The position numbers were made by a program, and so were the translations under genes. This document shows positions 1 through 12,100 of a stretch of 64,000 bases of DNA, piece after piece; the stretch's first letter is position 1; each line of letters starts with the position of its first letter. The notes below the pieces were generated by a model. The model was not told the DNA's origin, did not search any database, and saw nothing but the letters and a program-made list of their open reading frames with translations. Source of the stretch: Tubiluchus corallicola. Lineage: Eukaryota > Priapulida > Priapulimorpha > Priapulimorphida > Tubiluchidae. The DNA lies in assembly GCA_030141605.1 (NCBI GenBank), contig JAQGDQ010000196.1:312001-376000 (forward strand), written 5' to 3'.

Positions 1-494
1 CTTAAATTTAAATACTTATCTGTTTTACCTGCGCAATATAATACAAGTGATGCATTCTGAATCCCCTCTTGAGTTCAGTGGTTGCTGCGATAGTTTAAGC
101 ACCATACAGGACAAGACTGCTTCTATCCTCCCAAGACTTGTCATCCGACTGTTTCAGGCGCCAATGTGAAGGTTTGATAACACCTCAACGATAGATTGCT
201 CTCTATGTTTTGTGTCTAATCTAGTCAGCTATTCAGTTTAATCATAAAGGTTTACTCACATGCAAAACGTTAACAGTTTGTAGATTTCAAATCTTACCCA
301 TTTTAATTTGGCAATAATTAGTAACTGAGTCAATCATTTTAGTTGGCGTGGGTAGCTCTTTTAAAGCTGGTTTAATGTGTCCCAGTTGTTTGGTCTGCAT
401 GGTAGTTTATCTTCAGGATGAGGTATTCGGACCGAGATCTCTCATCAACCAATAATTCTGGTTCAATCCGTTTACTCATTACTGCATACCAGTT

Positions 495-860
495 CTAACA
501 CTAGTGTTGCGAAGGTGGCCACGAGGTCCAGAGTTCAAATCATATCATTCAAACAATGTTGAGTTGTAGTTGAGAAATCAACTCAAATTCAAAAAAGTTA
601 AACAGAAAATTAAAATGAGAGCTAGCCAGAACCTTTTCCTGCGTTTCTCATGCTGATCATAATTACAGAGCAGGTGCTTTGATGGTACATGCTCCCACAC
701 ACATATCCATTTGTGCACTAAACCGTATTCCATACCATGTAGCTACTATTATAGCTGCTATGTAGTGCTGATATGGAATGGTTTCCCAATAAGTTGAATC
801 ATCAGAATGTGAGGTTGGGGTGAAAATAAATGACCTTTCGTTCAGCAGTAACAATGTAAC
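495..860 (+). mobile_element. SINE, tRNA-type head, copy 1
   Basis: A B-box-like GAGTTCAAATC lies at 531-541. The body at 725-840 shares blocks with two other places in this window (24675-24780 and 45215-45325): CCATACC-ATGTAGCT or CCATATC, GATATGGAATGG, an AATCATCA-like block and GGGGTGAAAA-AAATG. Three diverged copies with a polymerase III B-box-like head indicate a dispersed SINE family. Exact ends are not clear. Confidence 0.5.
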
Positions 861-2001
861 AACGTTGTAAATATCCTCAAATTGTATGAACATCGTGTGT
901 ATGATACCTGCTGACTGTCTTAATGAATGTATAGGCCTAGTATACTGATTTGGAATTGCATGTGGTGAAAAGAAGATTACAAGTAGAGGTCGTGAGTCTG
1001 GGACAGAGCCAGGATTCTAACACGATTGTCCGATTTTAGTAAAAAGTACAAATTTGAGGATTCATTGACGATGCGCACTTTGGAATTCCATAATCCGCTC
1101 TGGCAAATCACAACGTTTGCAGTGCGCCAGGCTGGTGAAGAGTTTAAATGCGAAAAAGAAACTTCCGTGTTTTTCAAGATGGTGGCAGTTTCGCGGATCA
1201 AAAGTTGCTAAAGTTTGTTTGCGACTTCGTGTATTATTGATTATCGGCTCTGCAGCTACTAAAATAGAATTGGTTTTAAGAACATTGAATGCTTTGATTA
1301 TCTGCGATTGTACTGAACACGGTTTAGAGTTTTAGAAAAAGGTGTGTAAGACTAACAGTCTAGATAAGTTGACTCACTGTTGGAAGTTTGATGGGTCCAC
1401 GATGGCATGCCATTAGCAGTGCTTTAGTGCAGATTTGCAAACCAGAATTATTTTTAAGATAGCAGATACATTTAGATAGTACTCGCACGACAATGATTAG
1501 TTAGGCCGTCAATAAAATCTCTTGTTTCATTGATGTATTGAGAACATATCACCCCAAGTTACATTGGCACTGTATAAAACAACGAACTTCACACGATCGT
1601 AGACTCTGCTATTTTTTCTCTTGTGTCAGGTTCTAGTAGGAGACAGCACACAATAAACAACAATGCAACGAAATTGTAAGGCAAAACTTTCTTTGTTAGA
1701 ACTGTATTGCTTTTGATTTTTGTTGGTGCATTGCAGTAAAAATGTAATTATAATTAAATTTTGGTAATGGTTTTGTGCAATTGTATCGTGCTCTCTTAGA
1801 AACAAGACCAAAACTCATGAATTATAATGTAGGATAGATGTGGAATGTACAGATACAGTCTTAACTGGTGTTAGTGTTGAAATTTGCAAAACACCGAGTG
1901 TGTGTAATTGACATTTACAAACAATGTATTGTCATTAGCATTAATTAATGTCAATTTTTACATTTGTACCACATTTAATTGAATTTTGATATTGATCCTT
2001 A

Positions 2002-2200
2002 GTGCTAGATGCTGTTGTTTGTTCGGAAGTTTAAGTTTCTTAAATTCTTAATAATGCTTTAAGTGTCTTAACAAAGTGTAGGCTATTCTGTCTGCTATTT
2101 GGTGCTAGATGCTATTGTTTGTTTGGAAGTTTGAGTTTCTTAAATTCTTAATAATTCTTATGTGTCTTAACAAAGTGTAGCTATTCTGTCTGCTATTTGG
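2002..2200 (+). repeat. 100-bp tandem duplication, two copies
   Basis: Positions 2002-2101 and 2102-2200 are almost identical. Both start GTGCTAGATGCT and contain TAAATTCTTAATAAT and TCTTAACAAAGTGTAG, with a few substitutions and small gaps. A recent local duplication with no coding content. Confidence 0.9.
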
Positions 2201-2998
2201 GTGTTGATTTATTCTCCTTTGTAATGAGAGTAGTATAGACCAGGTTTCCCCGTCAAGGAGCCTTTGTAGTTGCTGCTTAATAACTGATGTTGTGTACGTA
2301 TTTTTTCTTACTATTGCACAGTTGTGAAATTAGCTATTAGTGGGTATTAATAGCTAATTTTTGGGGAGCCATGTAGCTGCCATGAGTTAGATGCATTTTC
2401 TAATTTCGTGCACATCAGCTTTGTTTAGCAAGTATTATTTCCTCACTCGGCGATGAGGCTTTGTGGAAGAGCATGCGCTCATGGCAGGTCAGCCATGATT
2501 AGTGAAATTATATTGTTAAATAAATGTTCTGTATACTTTTCCCACTAGTTTTTGCATTTTTTTGACCACCAGTGAATGCCTATTTACTACCTCAATGAGT
2601 CAGTGAATTGCCATTGCAGTTAAACTGTTTATAGTGATTTCTATTAGTAGTAATATTTAAGTGCATATGTATGTTTTTAGGTAAATATGTTTGAAGTTGC
2701 TATCACAACTGTTATTGATTACCAAATATCAACTGTTTGCTCAGAGTATCCATTCTGTTACTGCTAATCCCTGGACATTCCTAGATGCACATTAGGTGCT
2801 CATAAATGCAGTTTTTCCCTCAGGGGTCTTTTTATCTGTACATGGAAATCTCTACCAAAAAAATTTCCCCTTACATTGAATACTGAAATACTAAATGGCA
2901 TGTATAACTATTTTCATTTATTTATTACAGAATGTTTTGAAAGCTATGTAATGCCTCGGAATACATTACAAAACTGGTTGCATTAATTTTTTTTCAGA

Positions 2999-3103
2999 AT
3001 GTCGAATTCTTCACCATCTAGTTCTACGCCTGGCAGTGGCAGACGAAGAGGGGACCGCCAGTACGCAGCAGAAGATGATGCACTTAGCAAAATAACTAAA
3101 GAG
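2999..3103 (+). CDS. LRRFIP2: LRRFIP coding exon 1 (short isoform start)
   Basis: Thirty-five codons from ATG to AAAGAG, followed by the donor GTAAGA in phase 0. A T-rich tract and CAG end at 2997, so splicing occurs at 2997/2998 and the ATG is almost at the exon edge. It encodes a Ser/Pro/Gly/Arg-rich start and then the conserved AEDDALSKITKE block. The start is chosen because this Met precedes the family signature and the upstream bases are intron-like. Confidence 0.85.
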
Positions 3104-6100
3104 GTAAGAACGTCTTCTTTCTTGAGATAAACTGATTCAAATTAGATTTGCTACTGTTGTTGGTCTGCTTACAGTTAAATTCACTCATAATGCCCTATGC
3201 ACACCATTACGTAACATGGAACACAGTTTTAAATAATTAAGAAATCAAGCTAGAATAATGTGTGGGACATTCAGAATTTTTTTCTGATTAAATGCATTGG
3301 CATTACATTACTCACAGAATTAGGCTTAGAAGACTATAGAGGCATGCTTATCCAGGCCTGGCTTAGTTTTATCCATCAGTTGGAACTTTATTAGTTGATA
3401 AAGTTTGACCTGCATCAAGTATTATTTGCATTTTACCGTTTACTTACTGAACTGCAGCAAAAAAATTGGTTAAACTTGCATATCAACAGCTGGGATTGAA
3501 GTGATAGTGACAGTTGATAATTTTCTGGTGGTTGGATGACTTGTGAAATTTGAAGTTTGACAATCAAACTAAAATCGTGTGCTTGTGCCATCTCTAACAA
3601 CTCTTGCAGTTGTGGATTAGCCTCTTATCAGCGTCAGCTAAGGATGCTTGGTGATTGCTCATTCGATGGTTTGGTTAGCTATATCAGTCCTATATACATA
3701 TATAAAGTAAACCTAGTTTTAATCAGAATACGTTTCATTGTATATTACTTACATATTATTTTTAGTAATATTATAAATTTGTTAATTGGCTTTAGTAGGC
3801 GACTAGTATTTTCATAATTTGTATTGTTTAGCAGATCTATAACATAGTTGTTTCTGTCTTAGAAGTTGTGAGTTCAATAAAAATGTCATCTGTCATTATC
3901 CTACTGGTGTGTGACATTAAAGATAAAATTGGAGTAATAATAATCACTGTCATGTAGTTGTAATTCCTTATTTACACTCAACGGTTACAAGTAATGTCAT
4001 ATTTTTCTAGTATGCTTTCGCAATGGAATGAACTTAACGAATTTTTTTTATAAAAGATAGCCTACGAAAATGAAGTAAGTTTAAAAAAATTTTAATCAAA
4101 CCTTTGTAGCACATTTTATAGTATTTAAAACATGTGTACTTATTGTCTGATTAGGTAGAATTTGTAAAATTATGCTAATTTAGTTACTCATACGAGAATA
4201 ACTGCTTTCCAGTTAGATGATTTGTACTGTAAATAATTTTCGACCCAAAGTTATCAAGGTTTAAATAAGCCGTTTTACAGTTCCATGATGATGATTGATG
4301 ATGATTGTGAAAACGTCAAAGGTTAAGCATACCAGACAAAGCATTTGTGTATACTTTACAACACCTCGCAGCCTAAGCTAATGTAATAAGTACTAAGAGT
4401 TTTAACAGATAGCTAGATCCGTACCTAGTTCATTTTTTGTAATGTATAATTAAGCAAAGTCCATGTAAAATAACTGAAGTTACTGAACTGATGCAGCAGA
4501 GCTTTGCTTTACCCACAGGTCATGTGACCATTATAATTAAGACGCGTTGCTGTGGTACACTTAACTTTTGACCTGCAGTAACTGTGTGTGCACACAACGT
4601 AGCTGTGAAAAGGCTTATTAATAAAGCACACTTTTCAAAATTGTCAACTGTGTCATTTTTTGCATCAATTTTCAAACTATATTATTTAACTGTTTAAGTG
4701 GATGCAAATTAATGCTTGTTTTGAGCATGTAGGTTGGATGTTTCTATATTTGAGCTAAAAGATTTGGGTGGAACGTTAATAAAATAAAACACTCAAGTTA
4801 GCAAATTTGTAGGTATTTTTGAATACATATATTAAGCATACAAACCGATGAAGGTTAGTAGATTATTTTACTGTTTACTGAGGGAAGTGCTGAAGTGTCT
4901 GTAGATTTATATTGTATTTGCTTTAGATTTTCGCTTAAAGGCCTTTTCTTTTGTTTTTACTAAGATACAGTAAAACATGAGCATTTGTATAATGTTGCAT
5001 TGTTATTGACCTGTTGTTTGCTTTCTATGCCAGCAGCTTTGCTTTCTATAAATTTTAATAATGGTCTGGCCATAAAGTTATTCCTGGGTAGCTGTAGTTT
5101 ATTTGATAAGATTTGAGTCTTGTTACTGAAACTTTGTTGTAAGATTGTTGTATGAGACAAATAAATTCCGTTCCGTTCAAGTTCAGTTCTGCCCTTTGGT
5201 TTCGGTATTGTTTATTTTACTTTCAGTTTCTTGCATAAACGCATGTAATATAAAATTGCCGGCCAACTTTTGAATTATTATGTTGTTTTTCTTCACATGG
5301 TAAAAACACCATTTTCACCAATAGATTGTCATGTATTAGTAGAAATGTAGTTGTAATCAAATTCATTCTCTGCACCTGGGTTACATATGCATCCATTTTA
5401 AAATGCTGACCCCTCTATGGGTTTAGTTGTGTCACTCGTCTAGCCGTCCTCTTGTATTCAGACAGTGTTACAAGCATCTAGGTTGCACAGCGATCAGATT
5501 TGCAAAAGATTTGGTAATCGTTCAACCGCCTGCACCTACCTACCTTTGTGAGTGCTTGGTTCTGCGCATTAGCTACCAATACCTGTATTTTAATCTATAC
5601 CTTATCGTAGCGCTTATCTTAGCTGTTTACATTGACCTGTTTTCGGTGTTCACAGTAGCATTTGCTCTCGGAGGCTAGTCAGTTGACATCACATCCTGCG
5701 ATACCGGATGGGAGCTTTCTTCCTTACTTTCCAGTAAATTAACAGAGTTAAAAGTGGTTTGTGCGGTTTAGCAATTGACGCGTGAGTCTGTTTAATAGAT
5801 TTCTAACTTTGCATTGGAGATGACCAAGTTCTGAAAGCGGAACCAAGTAAAAAATGTGCCTCAGGCAAACGGGTTAATTGCAATGTGTACATAATATCCC
5901 AGTGTAAGCAAGTTATGCCTCACAGATCAGGTCACATGTGTATGAGTTTAAGCTCTCAATGTACACGTCAATGCGCTGACGATTAAACTCTTCTCGTTGT
6001 TGGGATTGTCTTGCATAATTGTTGTTTATGAAGTAAAGATCATGACATTTTGGTAAAAATTGTGGTTATTTTCAATTGGGTGTGTTCCGTGTTTCGCAGC

Positions 6101-9100
6101 GGACTTTAGACTGCACACGTATTCGTGTCTGCAAGTGAAAACACACACAGTGCTCTGTACTTGAGACCAAGCTGTTTCGTTTACCTGTTCTTATATAGCA
6201 AGTCATATTGCCTGAACGCTATTTGATGTATTCTTCACTAATCCGCAACATTACCATAAATACGTAACGATCAATAAATCAACTGCTTTATCAGGGTGTA
6301 ACATAGACCTTGTATGTGTTTGCCTGGCATTAAATACCCACATGATTTTAAACAACGCAGTGTGGTTTATTTATTCTTTAATGTAGCTTGATCATTGCCT
6401 AGCTAGAACAAAAGAATTCAGTGTGTTGGTTATCCTCGTACTACAGCAGTGCATTTGGATTGTATAAAGTGTATAAAGGTACATTGTGTAAAGTTGGCTG
6501 TAACTTCATAGGAATTTGCAACGAATATGGAAACTGTGATGGTTTGCCGTTGTTATACGATTTTGACCTAGGGACAACAAAAATGTCTGGATTTTTTTCT
6601 AAAATTTTCTCAAAAAGACATTCATCTTCTGACGTGGACGAAGAGACAACAGAAAAGGTAGAATCACCCAGAAAAGGAGAGAAACCAAAGCGAACTAAAT
6701 CTGAGAAGAAAAGTAAGAAGAAGGGGGGAAGCTTCTTGGTTGAAGAAGTGAGTAGTACTAGAGAAGAATTAACAGAAGATGCAAAAGAACATCTGGAGGC
6801 AAGTAATGACCCAACAGAAAACTTTGGCAGTAGACATGCAGGCAAAGATTCTAAGCCAGATGATACAGTATGCATTCAAGACATTGATATAAATATTGTT
6901 GAAAACACAGATGATTTGGATGCAAATGAAAGCAGCATTGGCTTTGAATGGGGTGAAGAAGAGGAAAGTTTACTTGAAGAAGGTGATGATGTAGAAGTAG
7001 CTGGGTCTTCCATTTTGTCCAATGAGGAATTATTTCTTGAAAAGGAAGGCAAAAAGGAAACTGATTCCGGAAAAACAGATCTACAGAAAGATGATCCGGG
7101 TGTTCTTATAAAAGATGAAGTCAAAGGAAGCAGTTTCTTGGAAGGTGTTTTAATTGCCCTAGAGCAAGATAAGCAAGTGATAAATATTCACGAAGAACAG
7201 GAATGTTTGTTAAAGACTGCACAAACAATGAGTGTACAGAAAGATCATTTTATGGAAATAAAGCAAAGTGATGAACATGTTTTGAGTGATGACACAGCAA
7301 TATATTTACTGCAAGATAAGCAGATTTCTCTTGAATTTCAGCCAGTGAATTCTTTTCCAGAAGTTGTTAAAATGGAAAATCAAAATTCAGTTTCCGAAGT
7401 TACTGATAACAGAGAGGACAATGAATCATTTGAAGGGGATGCTAGTCATTTGGAAGAAAAAGCTATACAGCACATCAGGGTTAATGACATAACTGATGTA
7501 AGAGCCAAAATCCAAGAGGAAGTAAAAAGTAGTACTATCATTGACTCGAATTTTATTTCGCAATCATTCATCGATCAGAGTGGTGATGACATTAAGAAAG
7601 ATCTGTTTATTGAAAACAATGTTTATGTTGAGCCTGTTGGTAGCTGCGATGAGGAAAATGGTAAACTAGAAAATTCACCAGACAGAGCTTTTACTTCAAA
7701 AAATACGAGCGAGCATGCAGATACTAAGGAGGAACTTTGTATAAAAAAAGAAACTGCAGTAGAAAGTGGAATAGTGAATACTGATGATTCTGGAAAAGTT
7801 GACCTAAGTCCTGTTGATAGTGATAATAAAATTGGTGTATTTGGCACTCCCGGCATCCTTCATTCGAGTGGTATTTCTTTTGGTGAAAATGACAGATCAA
7901 AACTACCAGCTGAGGTTAACCTTGAAGACATTTCAATCCTAAAAAGTGAAAATCACCTTTCTAATGATGATACTCAACAAGAACATTCCAGTCAAATCTC
8001 TGGCTCTAGTTTAGTTCTTGAATGCTCGATTCAAGGTGCAAACAAAACAGGAGGCAATTCACAACATTCCAGTCAAGACATAGATGTGAGCTCAAGTCAA
8101 GAACACTTCCCTCGGGAAATAGACAGTACCTCACGCCAAGAACATTCCTTTCAAAAAAACAATATTAACTCGAATTCAGAATCTTTTACAAAAGAAGTAG
8201 TCAGCAGTGAAGACAATTCAGAATGTTTTACTAATGAAGCAGACTATAGCTTAAGTTTTGCAAGCAAAGTCAACATAAGTGCTGGGAAAGTAAAAATTGC
8301 AATTAACAATGGTAATAATTATCCTCAAGAAATTCTGCTCGATAATCAAGATGAGAAGAAACACGTTTGTGTAACGTCATTTGTGTCTGATAAACTTCTT
8401 TACCCTGATGGTCAACCTTGTGATGACAATACTGGTAAAACAATAGAAAAGAATGAGTTACCAGGAGGAAGCAATGAAACTGCAGATATGAAACTAAATA
8501 TAGTACATGCCAGTCTTGGTACAGGTCCTTGGGCTGCTGTCATTGAAAGTGATGACAGAAACCTTGTGTGCAGCAACACCATTAAGCAAACAGGAGTAGT
8601 GGAAAATTCATCAATAACTATTGTAGAACAAGACGTAGGAAAAAGAAATGATGCTGTCTTAAAAGGAAATGAAGAAAAAGGTAGCAGCTTTGGTGATGAA
8701 GTGAAGACAGAGGGAAGACAAGCAGCAGTTAACAACACTGGCTTTTTGGTTGATTCCGAACACCAAGATGAAAAATATGTAGACGATAGCTTAAATGTTA
8801 CTGCTTCTACAGGTATCAATATAAATGCAAGTGTTGATGAAGATGTGTTTAATCTTGGTAACTCCATATCTGAGTCTGAGGAGTATACCATTGTACACGA
8901 TGAAGAGAAAGCATTGAATAACCAACCTATGACAGATGCTACACCAACTTCCAAAGTGTATGACTTAGATACTGTTGGAGTGGAAACTGCATCTGTAGAC
9001 GATTTTGTTGAAGAAGCTGCTGATAAAGAAAAAATAAAAAATGAAACAAATGCTAATGTCAGAGAAGAGCAGGCAGATAGCTCTTTAACTGATAAAGAGA

Positions 9101-12100
9101 AGATCAAAAAAGAAGTTGACAATAGACATGAACATCAAGGTCGGAGACGGCTAAAATCGGCTGAAGCAGAAAAGGCTTCTGACTCCACATTTTCTGTTGC
9201 CCTTGGTAACACTGATGAGGTGCTTCTTATTCTTTTTTTTTAAATTTGTTATTTCGTTTATGCCATATCTGATTTGTGACTGAACTAGAATAAAAATTTG
9301 TAATGATATTAGTCTTTCATTGCATAATAATTGATAATATTAATGCTTATTTAACAACAAGTCTTTAACATGAAACAGATTTAGATCTTGATCAGGTATG
9401 GGACCATAACTCTTATTACAGGGCCAAGCTTTTTGGGTAGGAAGTTAATTGCTTAACAGGACTAACAGTTGAGTATTTAAACTGTGTTCATTCTTATATT
9501 GTGCATTTTGCAGTGTACTTTTTATGGCCAGAAGAGAAAATGCAAACCTTGTGTTAAGGTGGATGAGAACAATCAGATTACAAAAACGCCTAAGTGCATT
9601 AATTATTAGCAATGATTATGTTTTTACCATACCTTGCCATAATAATTGTAAGAAACTCTGATTATGTGTAGAACCTTTACTGTTTATTCTAGTTTCCTAT
9701 CATTTTTCTTTTCTGTAATATTAATTCACATAAATTGATTATTAGAATTTTGAATTTGTCTGGCTCATTTTTTTGGAGAGCAGAAAATTCTTGTTTTCTC
9801 CTTTTCTGATTATCAATTTCTTTATCTGTAATATTTCCTCATTGATGTTCCAACTCCACCTTTACAGCTAAATCAAAGTCAGACTAATTGAATAACTTTT
9901 GCTTTTGTAGGCAGAGCAACGGCTGGCAGCAAAGAGAGCAGCAAGGGCAGAAGCAAGGAAGATTCGAATGCGGGAGGTAGAACGGCAGCAAGCAGAGGTA
10001 TAATATATTATGTGCTTTGTCTTTTTAAAGTAGGTGTAGCTTTAAGTGCAGTATTCTTCAAATGTTTTTACTGTTGAGCTGTATTCTACCTGCTGTATTT
10101 CCTGTGCGAGTGACAATTTTAATGCCTTTATTGGGCATTAATTTATACTGAAAAGAGATTCTATATGCATTTCTACAGCTTTTAGCCAGTTTTGGGACAG
10201 TCATAATTGGGGAGTGGACATAAAAGATCAAGTTGAAACGTTCAAATTCGATTGAAACAAGTTTTTTAGTTCAAATTCAACTTGAAATTTTAATAATTGA
10301 ATCTAGTGATTTAACACTTCAATTACAAAACTTTAAACAGAGATAAAATTTTGTCTGCAGTTACAAAATTATTAACTTGGATTAGCCTTTTGTACAATTT
10401 CCATTTATTAATTTACTTTTTTAGTAACTTGTAGCTAAATTAATGTTTTTACATGCAGCATTATTTTTTTTATTATTGAATTTGATTCAAATTTGAGTAA
10501 AATCAACTTTCAAGATTCAATTTCAAACCTTAAAAATAGATTTGGTGCATGTTCGCCCCATTCATATTTTCTTGTTTGCTATACTAGACTTCATAGATAA
10601 CTGATACCCCAGTAAATCAGCAATGATGCAAAGTACTGGTGTTACTGATACATTTGTTATTCTATTCAGGCTGAATCAAATGAAGTTCGATATCGTGATG
10701 CTGCAGATGGAACTCCCAGGGTATGTTAGTGATGTCATTCCAAACACACACGCATTCCATTCTTAACTGACACCTTTTTAATTCTTACACAGTTACATAA
10801 TGTCGTTCTTAAGACACGCACAATAAATGATGGTATTTATTTCACACTGAGTGAAGGATGTCACTCTTATTCTTAACTCCCTGTCGTAAATAATATCATT
10901 CTTTAATTGCTTGAGGAAATGATGATATTTTTAACTTACATACAGGAAATTATGTCAGTTTTACTTCACACTGAGTAATGATGCACTCTTTACTCAGATA
11001 CAGTTAGTTTTGGTCACTATGCCAGAAAGCATTATATGGACTCACATTTTCTTGAACTTATTGCACAGAAATCTTTATAAATAGGTTTAATCTTACACCA
11101 TTTTGCACTTCTTTAACTGAATGATTTTTTTTGTTCTAGACGTACACATCACGGGCTGGATCCGATTCATCTGTACGTTCCGGAAGGCGTGGTAGTGATG
11201 GTAGCGAATCAGAGGTTAAAGAACTTAAGGTAGTAACATTTCATTTTAAGAATTAGTTCATAGTTATTAGTAATCATTGTCAATATTTGTTGTAAAATAA
11301 GACAAGAAAAGATATTTATTCAGGATAACTTGTTTGAGCAAAGCTCGTTTACAACAAGGTTCTGATTAGTGCAATGTTTGCAAACACTTTTCAGGCTAAT
11401 GCCAAAAGAAACATATATTTTGAACAAAAACAAAACGCCAAAATTTAAAAGCAGTTCAAAAAGATAAAGTTTAGAATGCACAATACAATTAATTAGAGTA
11501 ACACTCTTGATAAAAATTTTTAAGGTGACCGTTAAACAAGTTAATATTGCTACTGCTCCTTAATTCAGTTGACAAAGAATTCTCTACTTTAACCCTGCTG
11601 TAGTTTAGAGATTTTTGTCCAACTTGTGTTCGGCATAACAGTATTTGCAATTCTGACTGACCTTTTTCGATACTGATGTGAATATTCGAGAAAGTGTTGA
11701 TTTAAAGGGTTTTGGTCACTTTTAAGAATTTTGTACATAAAGTATGCCATTTGCATTAGCCTTCGGATTTCCAGTGGTAACCAGTTTAGTGCATTGTGAT
11801 AATGTGTTCGCATGCGTCACATTTTAAAATAATTCGTGCATCCCTGTTATGCATGATCTGTAATCTGCTCAGTGATGTAGTTTCAGCAATAATGTACTAT
11901 GATAAACAGTAGTCAAAATATGGTAGCATTAAACTGTTATGAATCGGCATTGCAGCAAGTGGAGTGAGATTTTGACGAGTTCTACAGAAATAACCAATGT
12001 TTTTATTAATCTTACTTCTCACGAAATCTATATGCGCTGTAAATTTTAAACTAGAATCATCTATTACACTATGAACTATGAAAATACACCTTTAGAAGTA

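Larger units (their letters stand above)
1..2997 (+). other. 5' flank / upstream intron of the LRRFIP locus
   Basis: No coding exon is supported. The stretch holds one SINE copy (495-860) and a 100-bp tandem duplication (2002-2200). An AAGATGGTGGC motif near 1177 resembles a YY1-type start-site element (AAGATGGCGGC) and sits in one of the less AT-rich parts of the region, so a TATA-less promoter and 5'UTR exon for LRRFIP near 1100-1250 are possible but unproven. Confidence 0.3.

Noticed and set aside
6441-9122. Several Ser/Phe-rich minus-strand frames
   Set aside because: They are antisense shadows of the acidic + strand exon (Glu/Asp codons read backwards as Ser/Phe/Leu).
9208-9235. CTGATGAGG as a hammerhead ribozyme core
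   Set aside because: No matching GAAA strand or stems nearby; it is coding sequence at an exon end.
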